Source: a virus
Virus record (IMG/VR): IMGVR_UViG_3300033153_007400
Location: 1-43,058 of that record
Direction: 5' to 3' (one strand)
DNA: 43,058 nucleotides
Part shown: piece after piece, positions 1 to 5,127 of the stretch
Position numbering within the stretch: position 1 is the stretch's first letter
Layout of the letters: every line of letters starts with the position of its first letter
Position numbers and translations under genes: made by a program
Notes under the pieces: generated by a model
The model's input: only the letters and a program-made list of their open reading frames with translations
Database searches by the model: none
Told to the model about the DNA's origin: nothing

Positions 1-133
1 CCAAAAACACTGGTGGGTAATTTTGAACCGGACCGCCGTTTCTGGGCTGGAAACGCCCTTACCCATCTTAACGGGGCGCGTGACATTGACGGTTGTGGGT
101 CCTTCCCAGGGCTTCGAGCACTGCGGTCGATAA
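1..133. repeat. terminal direct repeat, left copy
   Basis: Identical to 42926-43058 except position 96 (T here, C at 43021). A repeat of this length at both ends indicates a circular molecule opened by the assembler or a terminally redundant phage genome. The single mismatch may be real population variation or a sequencing error. Confidence 0.95.
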
Positions 134-262
134 GAGGGCCGCGCGGCGGGGCATTTTTTTTGTGCGGTTTTGTGGTCCGGTCCGGCGGGGGTGGTCGTGA
201 CATCGTCGTCGGCCTTGACGGTGACATTGGCGGTGGGGGTGACATTTATTTAAGGTGACATT
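1..262 (+). other. leader region without a convincing gene
   Basis: No convincing gene. It is G-rich and carries five copies of the octamer GTGACATT or a one-base variant (80-87, 197-204, 221-228, 239-246, 255-262). The last copy ends directly at the ATG of the first gene. The same phrase precedes other early genes (before 1108 and 2467), so it looks like reiterated translation-start sequence. Through the circular junction this leader continues from 42690-43058, where a promoter or operator may lie. Confidence 0.6.
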
Positions 263-583
263 ATGAGTTGGTTAGACAGAATATTGGGAAGAAAGGAACA
301 GGCAGAGGTGATCGTTAAGCTCAAGTGCAGTATTTCGCGGCTGACAAAGGCACTCATTAAGGTGGGGGCCGAGGCTGTGAACTTCAAGAAGAAGTACGAG
401 GATCTGGCATCACAGCGAGGTCCGTGTTCGGCTTCTTGCTATCACCATCACACGCATCCCTGCGAGGGTTGCGGGCGAATCGGTTATCTGCCGAGTGTTT
501 GGGGGGAGCCGACTGACGGAGAGGTGGCCGAGCTCGAAGCCTCGACGAAGGCGAAAGGCAGACCAAAGGAAGTGGCGTTATGA
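263..583 (+). CDS. small early protein with Cys/His cluster
   Basis: A 106-residue protein of unknown function. The first half is a charged helix, possibly coiled coil (residues about 10-50). The centre has a Cys/His-rich stretch (CSASCYHHHTHPCEGCG, about residues 54-71) that could bind zinc. ATG at 263 follows TAAGGTGACATT, which provides a short Shine-Dalgarno. The stop overlaps the next start as ATGA (580-583), so the two are translationally coupled. It is the first gene of the early run. I do not recognise a family. Confidence 0.7.
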   Translation: MSWLDRILGRKEQAEVIVKLKCSISRLTKALIKVGAEAVNFKKKYEDLASQRGPCSASCYHHHTHPCEGCGRIGYLPSVWGEPTDGEVAELEASTKAKGRPKEVAL

Positions 584-855
584 GTTTGACTATTGCACAG
601 TGCAGGGTTATCGAGCGGATGCAGGCGGGGGCGGTGATTGGGGAATGGTGCCGCGGCAGCAAACGGAGCTACTCGCTGCTTTGGACAGAGGACCGGCCGC
701 GCTGGGAGCGGACGGAGCGGCATCTCCTTAGCCAGACCGTGTTCGCGTTGTTGGCGGCCGGTTTGATTCGGCAGGATGACAGCATCGGCGAGCGGATGCT
801 GCGGTTTAGTAGGGACGGCTGGCTTGTGCTTACCGAGAAAGGACGGGCGTTATGA
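580..855 (+). CDS. putative winged-helix DNA-binding protein
   Basis: A 91-residue protein whose layout resembles a MarR-like winged helix: an initial helix starting at ITAQ-like residues, a recognition-helix region with SQTVFALLAAGLI (about 52-64), then a beta wing ending in VLTEKGRAL at the C-terminus. This end is common in small phage wHTH proteins. It overlaps the preceding and following genes by ATGA, so it sits in a coupled early operon. A regulatory role is inferred from fold only; no catalytic motif is visible. Confidence 0.65.
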   Translation: MSLTIAQCRVIERMQAGAVIGEWCRGSKRSYSLLWTEDRPRWERTERHLLSQTVFALLAAGLIRQDDSIGERMLRFSRDGWLVLTEKGRAL

Positions 856-1100
856 GTCATTTTGTAATTGTGAACCGTTACGCCGGCGAGTTGCGGCGGG
901 CACCGGTCGCGGACTTGGTTGCGCACTTCGGCCTGGGCGGGCAGGTGCGCCGGGTGCTGTGGGACCTGCAATGCGAGACCATCGAGGACGTCTGCGCCCT
1001 GACGTGGAGGGAGATAGCGAGTTGCAGTACGGAGATGGCGCATCGCAGGATTATGTTGTTGCAGGAATACGCCAAGGCGGCGGGATGGTTAGAAAGGTAG
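852..1100 (+). CDS. helix-hairpin-helix protein resembling RNA polymerase alpha CTD
   Basis: An 82-residue protein. Residues about 35-80 read as VRRVLWDLQCETIEDVCALT followed by a helix and ending in LLQEYAKAAGW. This matches the spacing of the alpha C-terminal domain (short helices around 'L..L.C.TI.DL..LT', then 'L.E....AGL'). That fold binds DNA or protein partners. In a phage early operon it could steer host transcription, but this is inference. Start ATG overlaps the previous stop (ATGA). After its TAG comes TGACATTATG, the start of the next gene. Confidence 0.6.
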   Translation: MSHFVIVNRYAGELRRAPVADLVAHFGLGGQVRRVLWDLQCETIEDVCALTWREIASCSTEMAHRRIMLLQEYAKAAGWLER

Positions 1101-1107
1101 TGACATT

Positions 1108-1317
1108 ATGGCAGAGAAAATGAGTCTCTATGTTGATTTGCGTGGCAATATTTGGAAGGGTCCTTTCAACAACGAAAGCAACTTTCATTATGCGCGATTG
1201 CACGGCGTAACTAACGGGCGAAACATAGGTGTGATTCAGCCTATATGGTGTCAGGAAAAAAGTGAATCCGACCCATCGTGGCTGTTGATTGGCGAAGTCC
1301 CGCCGGAAAGGAAGTGA
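1108..1317 (+). CDS. hypothetical small early protein
   Basis: A 69-residue protein, beginning MAEKMSLYVDLRGNIWKG, with no recognised family. Its C-terminus PPERK-stop is created by the GGAAAGGAAGTGA module that is both the Shine-Dalgarno and stop codon for coupling to the gene at 1321. ATG at 1108 follows AAAGGTAGTGACATT. The protein is probably mostly beta structure with a conserved-looking Trp-rich second half (IWCQ, SWLLIGEV). Confidence 0.65.
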   Translation: MAEKMSLYVDLRGNIWKGPFNNESNFHYARLHGVTNGRNIGVIQPIWCQEKSESDPSWLLIGEVPPERK

Positions 1318-1320
1318 CTT

Positions 1321-1968
1321 ATGCCGCCGAGTGCTCTTCATAATGAGATGGCTTGTATGGCTTTGACGTGGCTTGCGAACAAGGCCACCGCCCGCGGTAT
1401 ACGGGGGACGACCGAGCTGGCCTTGGACCGGGGGTATGTCGCCGACGCCGTGGCCTTATGCTCGCTTCAGGATAGGTTCGTCCGCGCTTACTGCGAGCAC
1501 TCAAATCTCAAGCAGCTTGTCGGCAACGCTCATAGGAATAAGGAGTCCGGCAAAATCGAGTATACGTTCGCCGGCGACGTGGGGAACTACCTGGCCTGCA
1601 TCTTCGAGGCTAAAGTCACCAGGTCGGATTTTCTCGCCACTTTCGGTAACGGCGGGAGGCACAAGAACCGCCTCACACCGGTTGGGGCCCTGCACTGGTG
1701 CGTGACGCCCAGGGGCTTGGTTGGTCCCGACGAAGTGCCTGGGTTCTGGGGGTTGCTGGTTCCGTATGGGGGGGGTCTGAGCGAATTGAAAAAGCCGACA
1801 ATTCAAATACTGAACGAACCGGATATGGACCGAATCGCTCATAAACTATTATGGCCGCTTCAAGCATGCCGCGGCTATATCGAGTGCAAGGGGTGTGGCA
1901 GATATACAACAGCGGGTTATTGCAGCCGATGCAAAATGCGAGGCAAAAAAGAGATAGAAAGGAAGTGA
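1321..1968 (+). CDS. MmcB-like PD-(D/E)XK nuclease-type protein
   Basis: A 215-residue protein. The arrangement GIRGTTELAL, YVADAVAL (acidic residue about 41-42), then FEAKVTRSDFLATF (about 90-103) fits the D...ExK core of PD-(D/E)XK enzymes. It is close to what I remember of MmcB-family DNA repair proteins (E-x-K-V-S-R-x-D-F). A conserved-looking HWCVTPRGLVGPDEVPGFWG segment follows. The C-terminus has a CxxC...CxxC zinc ribbon (residues about 183-204) and ends in ERK-stop. It may nick or process DNA in phage repair or recombination. ATG at 1321 has AGGAAG nine bases upstream. Confidence 0.6.
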   Translation: MPPSALHNEMACMALTWLANKATARGIRGTTELALDRGYVADAVALCSLQDRFVRAYCEHSNLKQLVGNAHRNKESGKIEYTFAGDVGNYLACIFEAKVTRSDFLATFGNGGRHKNRLTPVGALHWCVTPRGLVGPDEVPGFWGLLVPYGGGLSELKKPTIQILNEPDMDRIAHKLLWPLQACRGYIECKGCGRYTTAGYCSRCKMRGKKEIERK

Positions 1969-1972
1969 TGTT

Positions 1973-2176
1973 GTGGGTCTGACCGATGACGAGGACGAAG
2001 CCGCCAGGCGGGTAATGGAGCCGTATGTGAAACAGGCCAGGCGGCTACTTGCCGAGCTTGACGGGATAAAAGGACCGGGGCGCAAGATGAAGGATTGGAA
2101 TATTGCGGCGGAGACGTTGACGGTCTTTGCGGCTGCGGCTTTGCATTGTGCATCGGATGGTCGGGAAAGGAAGTGA
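1973..2176 (+). CDS. hypothetical small helical protein
   Basis: A 67-residue acidic then basic helical protein with a GTG start at 1973, chosen because AAAGGAAG lies upstream (1958-1965). It contains a long amphipathic helix (EAARRVMEPYVKQARRLLAEL). It ends in RERK-stop, again formed by the ribosome-binding module of the next gene. There is no recognised domain. It is part of the coupled early run. Confidence 0.6.
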   Translation: MGLTDDEDEAARRVMEPYVKQARRLLAELDGIKGPGRKMKDWNIAAETLTVFAAAALHCASDGRERK

Positions 2177-2180
2177 CGTT

Positions 2181-2462
2181 ATGAGTTATAATTATCAAGA
2201 GCAGCGGGCCCGTATTTTTACCGACGAGGGGCAAAGGGCATTTCTGAAGGTTAGAGACGAGGCGGCCAGGCTGCTGGAAGAGGCCGGCGCGTTTATGATG
2301 TTCAACCCCCTGCGTGCAATAACAGACGATTCGTGGCTGCAGATGGCTTACGTGGACCGGCTCGTTGAGCTGGGCGAGATTCGAGAAATAACACCACCGA
2401 GGGCGGCTGGGCATCGCCGTGTATTTGTGAGGGCGGAACAATTAAGGCAGAAAAGGGGGTGA
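2181..2462 (+). CDS. putative winged-helix phage protein
   Basis: A 93-residue protein. The start at 2181 is set by GGGAAAGGAAGTGACGTT just upstream; a longer in-frame reading from 2127 lacks such a site. Two helices (residues 15-35) are followed by DDSWLQMAYVDRLVELGEIREIT and a basic beta hairpin with RRVFV, typical of small phage winged-helix proteins that recognise DNA. Exact function unknown. It ends QKRG-stop in front of GGGGGTGACATTATG. Confidence 0.6.
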   Translation: MSYNYQEQRARIFTDEGQRAFLKVRDEAARLLEEAGAFMMFNPLRAITDDSWLQMAYVDRLVELGEIREITPPRAAGHRRVFVRAEQLRQKRG

Positions 2463-2466
2463 CATT

Positions 2467-2727
2467 ATGAGTTTCTGGATTTGTGTGGGTTGTTTTTTTG
2501 GCGGCGGGGTGTTTGGGATACTGGCGGCGGCGTTGTGCGTTGCGGCCTGGGATGGGCGGCGGGGCGCCCCGCATATACCGGCGGATTCGATACCGCCCAT
2601 GCCGCCTGTTAAGCCGCCCAGGCTGGAGGATAGAGAGGTTTGGATTCGAGAGTTAGAAGAAGAGGTCGCCCGGCTCGTCGAGGCGCTCGCCAACGCCCTG
2701 GCGGCTGTAGGGAGGGGGGACGTATGA
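2467..2727 (+). CDS. small membrane-anchored protein
   Basis: An 86-residue protein with an N-terminal membrane segment (residues 3-30: ICVGCFFGGGVFGILAAALC and on), a Pro-rich linker (about 36-52) and a charged C-terminal coiled coil (REVWIRELEEEVARLVEALA). This topology resembles phage lysis accessory or anchor proteins, but no family is recognised. It overlaps the next small gene by ATGA at 2724-2727. Confidence 0.6.
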   Translation: MSFWICVGCFFGGGVFGILAAALCVAAWDGRRGAPHIPADSIPPMPPVKPPRLEDREVWIRELEEEVARLVEALANALAAVGRGDV

Positions 2728-2837
2728 GTATTTTGATTTTCTGTGGCCGTGTGGCCGTCTGTTTTTGTTCGTTTGGCGTGGTTTTGGCGATGCTTATCTG
2801 GCCGCTTTGGCGGGGGAAGTATGGGGTGCATAGATGA
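2724..2837 (+). CDS. 37-residue single-span membrane peptide
   Basis: A 37-residue peptide, almost entirely one hydrophobic helix (SILIFCGRVAVCFCSFGVVL) ending in a basic tail WRGKYGVHR. The ATG overlaps the upstream TGA (ATGA), and GGAGGGGGG precedes it. Position next to another membrane protein suggests they act together, for example as a small holin-like or membrane-modifying pair. That is inference from topology only. Confidence 0.55.
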   Translation: MSILIFCGRVAVCFCSFGVVLAMLIWPLWRGKYGVHR

Positions 2838-2919
2838 GAAGACAGAAGACAGAAGACAGAAGGCCCCGGCGAGATAGCTGGCGCATCTCACGGGGCGGGC
2901 AGAAGGCAGAAGGCGGTAG
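2838..2919 (+). repeat. CAGAAGN tandem phrase with embedded hairpin
   Basis: Junction sequence made of GAAGACA/CAGAAGA heptamers on both sides of a hairpin at 2864-2895 (CCCCGGCGAGAT arm, ATCTCACGGGG arm). The hairpin matches the one at 6565-6596 inside the second methyltransferase gene. Confidence 0.85.
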
Positions 2920-4002
2920 ATGTGGATAATCCCGAACAACTCACGGTTCTCTCGTTATGTACCGGGTACGGCGGTCTCGAACTCGGACTTTCCCGGGCAT
3001 TACAAAGACCTCTTAGAGTCGTTGGTGTGGAGATCGAAGCCTACGCCCTGGCGAACCTGGTTGCTAAGGCTGAGGAGGGTTCGCTGGCTATCGAGGCTCT
3101 GTGGCCGGACGTGCGAACCTTCCCGGCTCAGAGATTTCGAGGATGCTTTGATTTCGTCCTTGCTGGCTACCCGTGCCAGCCGTTCTCCGTCGCCGGCAAG
3201 CGAAAAGGCTCAGACGATTCCCGACACCTTTGGCCGCATATTGCACGAATCGTTGAGGCAGTTGAGCCTGTTTGGTGCTTCTTCGAGAACGTCCCCGGAC
3301 ACCTTACCCTCGGATTCGCCACAGTTTATCGAGAGTTACGAACGATGGGTTACTCGGTTGAGGCAGGACTCTTTACAGCGGCAGAGGTCGGCGCCCCCCA
3401 CAGACGGCAGCGGCTGTTTGTCCTGGCCCACCGCGACGAAGATGGGACAGGCGCAGACAGCGGAGAATCCGTCGCCCGGACAGACGGGAGGAACAACTTT
3501 AGCCGGAGCGGTGGGGCAATGGCCGACGCCGAATTGCCCGCGGGAACACTCGACGGGCTTGATGAAGGAATGGGGAGGTTGTCACAACAAGTTAAGGCAG
3601 TGGCCGACTCCGAACGTTCCGAACCGGGGTCCGGAGACAAGGGCGTCGAAGGCGAAGAGGCCGGAGTCCGGGGGGATCGATTTGCAGACGGAGGTGAAAA
3701 ACGTGGTTCGTCGAACGTTGCCTACTTGCCAAGTAGGTGGCCGGCCCGACCAGGCGAGCAGCAGTACGAATGGGAAGAGCCCAGAGTTGTGGCCGACTCC
3801 CTCGGTGACGTTCAACGGGGACTCGCCGGAGAGTTACGAGAGACGGCAGGAAAAAGTGCTGGCGACGCCGGGGAATCACGGCAAATCGGGGATAACGTTG
3901 GAGGCCAAAGTCGCTGCGGGCAAGCTGAATCCCGACTGGGTCGAGCAGCTTCAAGGGCTGCCTGTAGGGTGGACCGACTTAGGCTCCTGGGAAACGGGGT
4001 AG
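2920..4002 (+). CDS. overlapping WPTP-repeat protein in a second frame
   Basis: A 360-codon open frame, ATG at 2920, almost fully overlapping the methyltransferase in another frame of the same strand. From about residue 130 it shows ordered features: ESYERWVTRLRQDS, then four WPT-type motifs (SWPTATK, QWPTPNC, QWPTPNV, LWPTPSV), then LNPDWVEQLQGLPVGWTDL at the C-terminus. I recall phage proteins next to Dcm-type genes with this WPTP / LNPxWVExLMGxPxGWT signature, of unknown function. The N-terminal 120 residues are unlikely to be the true start; internal initiation or frameshift from the methyltransferase is possible. Confidence 0.6.
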   Translation: MWIIPNNSRFSRYVPGTAVSNSDFPGHYKDLLESLVWRSKPTPWRTWLLRLRRVRWLSRLCGRTCEPSRLRDFEDALISSLLATRASRSPSPASEKAQTIPDTFGRILHESLRQLSLFGASSRTSPDTLPSDSPQFIESYERWVTRLRQDSLQRQRSAPPTDGSGCLSWPTATKMGQAQTAENPSPGQTGGTTLAGAVGQWPTPNCPREHSTGLMKEWGGCHNKLRQWPTPNVPNRGPETRASKAKRPESGGIDLQTEVKNVVRRTLPTCQVGGRPDQASSSTNGKSPELWPTPSVTFNGDSPESYERRQEKVLATPGNHGKSGITLEAKVAAGKLNPDWVEQLQGLPVGWTDLGSWETG

Positions 4003-4100
4003 TGCCGCAACAGGCGGAAAAGGCGTTTAGGTGTCTCTATGAAATACGCAAACCAGAATCCAGAAACCAGAAGCAAGTATCCGGAATCCGGAAGTTTTAG
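2922..4100 (+). CDS. DNA (cytosine-5) methyltransferase
   Basis: A 392-residue C5-cytosine methyltransferase. Motif I is LSLCTGYGGLELGL (about 10-23). Motif IV is the catalytic GYPCQPFSVAGKRKG (about 82-96, nucleophile Cys in PCQ). Motif VI is FFENVPGH (about 124-131). Motif VIII is RRQRLFVLAHR (about 160-170). After a long Gly/Arg/Ser-rich variable region with repeated V/M-A-D phrases comes RLLGNGVVPQQAEKAF (motifs IX/X). It would modify phage DNA against host restriction. The GTG start at 2922 precedes motif I closely. The last 15 residues come from tandem junction repeats. The variable region is translated from the frame-shifted copy of the overlapping reading frame at 2920. Confidence 0.88.
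   Translation: MDNPEQLTVLSLCTGYGGLELGLSRALQRPLRVVGVEIEAYALANLVAKAEEGSLAIEALWPDVRTFPAQRFRGCFDFVLAGYPCQPFSVAGKRKGSDDSRHLWPHIARIVEAVEPVWCFFENVPGHLTLGFATVYRELRTMGYSVEAGLFTAAEVGAPHRRQRLFVLAHRDEDGTGADSGESVARTDGRNNFSRSGGAMADAELPAGTLDGLDEGMGRLSQQVKAVADSERSEPGSGDKGVEGEEAGVRGDRFADGGEKRGSSNVAYLPSRWPARPGEQQYEWEEPRVVADSLGDVQRGLAGELRETAGKSAGDAGESRQIGDNVGGQSRCGQAESRLGRAASRAACRVDRLRLLGNGVVPQQAEKAFRCLYEIRKPESRNQKQVSGIRKF
3721..3737 (+). repeat. 7-bp stem, 3-nt loop palindrome inside dual-coding region
   Basis: CCTACTT-GCC-AAGTAGG, followed by TGG. The same palindrome with loop GTC recurs at 25052-25068, where it forms the start of a tail gene. Confidence 0.85.
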
Positions 4101-4137
4101 CCACATCCGCAGGCGGCGTAGCCGGCGGAAAAAAGGG

Positions 4138-4196
4138 TGCGTTGCCGGGGTGGCTTAGAGCCACATAAACACGACCGAACAACACCCGGCAACGCA
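4138..4196 (+). promoter_or_regulatory. long stem-loop upstream of 4241
   Basis: A 14-bp stem pairs 4138-4152 (TGCGTTGCCGGGGTG, one G bulged) with 4183-4196 (CACCCGGCAACGCA). Its loop carries another small hairpin at 4150-4164. It lies between the methyltransferase and the next gene with no T-run. It may be a structured leader or processing site and not a terminator. Confidence 0.6.
4150..4164 (+). repeat. 15-nt palindrome (GTGGCT-TAG-AGCCAC)
   Basis: Perfect 6-bp stem followed by ATAAAC. One of the dispersed palindrome family, nested in the larger stem 4138-4196. Confidence 0.85.
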
Positions 4197-4208
4197 TTAT
4201 TATTTCAC

Positions 4209-4223
4209 GTGCCTGTGAGGCAC
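4209..4223 (+). repeat. 15-nt palindrome (GTGCCT-GTG-AGGCAC)
   Basis: Perfect stem placed just before AAAGGCGGTGACTGATT and the ATG at 4241, so it would sit in the 5' untranslated region of that gene. Confidence 0.85.
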
Positions 4224-4240
4224 AAAGGCGGTGACTGATT

Positions 4241-4627
4241 ATGAGTGCGATTAGGATTATCGAGAAGATCAAGTTGGGCAAGTTGGGCGAGAGGGAGACG
4301 GTGACGACGTTCGAGGTCGCCGGGTTCGGAAACGGCGTCGATGTGATTCTGGGATTGATGTTCAGGTATAAGGACCCGGGAGTATTACAGGAGACACAGG
4401 ACCGGGACCGGAGGCCGGAGAGTTCGACGGTCCTCGATCTGGGGCGTCAGATCGCACGGCTGACGGCCGAGAAGGCGGAAACCATCCGTGGGCTGTGGGA
4501 CATTATAGTGAAGACCAACCGGGATTGCAGCTGGTGCCACGATCACGTTGATGCGATGCTCAGGAGATTGGGGTCAACGGAGCCCCCAAGATGCTCACGT
4601 GCCTGTGAGGCACAAGGCGGTGACTGA
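4241..4627 (+). CDS. hypothetical protein
   Basis: A 128-residue protein starting MSAIRIIEKIKLGKLGERET. The N-terminal half is beta-rich (FEVAGFGNGVDVILGL). The second half is a long helix (LDLGRQIARLTAEKAETIRGL) followed by CSWCHDHVDAM, possibly metal-binding. The final residues (RCSRACEAQGGD) are encoded by a copy of the dispersed palindrome at 4599-4613, so the true ancestral C-terminus may have been shorter. The stop shares one base with the next ATG. No family recognised. Confidence 0.6.
   Translation: MSAIRIIEKIKLGKLGERETVTTFEVAGFGNGVDVILGLMFRYKDPGVLQETQDRDRRPESSTVLDLGRQIARLTAEKAETIRGLWDIIVKTNRDCSWCHDHVDAMLRRLGSTEPPRCSRACEAQGGD
4599..4613 (+). repeat. 15-nt palindrome (GTGCCT-GTG-AGGCAC)
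   Basis: Same sequence as 4209-4223 and again followed by AAGGCGGTGACTGAT. Here it lies in the 3' end of the 4241 gene and upstream of the 4627 start. The block has been duplicated as palindrome plus ribosome site. Confidence 0.85.
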
Positions 4628-5112
4628 TGACTGATACTGATACTCCCGTGCCTGTAAAGCGTGACACGGTTGGAATGACCGCGGCGGAGAATACGCCGCG
4701 CAGATCTCATGTGCCTATGAGGCACCACAAGGCACTTAGCGTTCGCCAGCCCTGGGCCTCTATGATCGCGGGGTTATGTCCGGGGGTTGTTAAGACTATC
4801 GAGACTCGGACGTGGCGGACGGACTATCGGGGGGACCTGGTTATCTGCTCTTCGGGGAAACCGGATACGCCCGGGATGCACTGGCCGCGGGGCGAGTATC
4901 CGGCCGGCTACGCCCTGTGCATTGCCGAGCTTGTGGCCTGCCGGCCGATGACCTGGCACGACTGCGAGAAGGCGTGCTGCGATCTTTACGATAGGGCTTG
5001 GGCCTGGGTGCTTCGAGATATTCGCAGGATCGAGCCGCCGGTCAAGGTCAAAGGGCGGTTGGGGATTTTTGGGATAGAGTTGAAAGTGCCTAAAGTTAAT
5101 AAAGTGAGCTAA
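4627..5112 (+). CDS. ASCH-domain protein
   Basis: A 161-residue protein. From residue 36 it reads LSVRQPWASMIAGL, then IETRTWRTDYRGDLVICSS and GYALCIAEL. This is the ASCH (ASC-1 homology) fold, a PUA-like module that binds RNA or acts on modified nucleosides; many phages carry one near DNA modification genes. The first 30 residues are encoded by a composite of palindromes (4680-4725) and are probably an extension. An ATG inside the palindrome (4719) leads directly into the domain. The last residues (KVPKVNKVS) come from the CTAAAGTGN phrase repeats. It lies between two methyltransferase genes. Confidence 0.82.
   Translation: MTDTDTPVPVKRDTVGMTAAENTPRRSHVPMRHHKALSVRQPWASMIAGLCPGVVKTIETRTWRTDYRGDLVICSSGKPDTPGMHWPRGEYPAGYALCIAELVACRPMTWHDCEKACCDLYDRAWAWVLRDIRRIEPPVKVKGRLGIFGIELKVPKVNKVS
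4680..4725 (+). repeat. composite hairpin-CAGATCT-hairpin
   Basis: Hairpin CGCGGCG/CGCCGCG (4680-4700), then CAGATCT (4701-4707), then the 15-nt palindrome GTGCCT-ATG-AGGCAC (4711-4725). It has the same architecture as 14633-14677 and 25021-25068. Here it is in frame inside the N-terminus of the ASCH gene. Confidence 0.85.
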
Positions 5113-5127
5113 AGTGACTAAAGTTTT
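5085..5127 (+). repeat. CTAAAGTGN tandem phrase
   Basis: About four copies of a 9-10-mer (consensus CTAAAGTGA) spanning the end of the ASCH gene and the start of the next. The family recurs at 11218-11262 and 14050-14097. Confidence 0.85.

Noticed and set aside
13-258. 81-codon open frame in the leader
   Set aside because: GTG start without a ribosome site, low-complexity Gly/Asp-rich end made from the GTGACATT phrases, and half of it lies in the terminal repeat.
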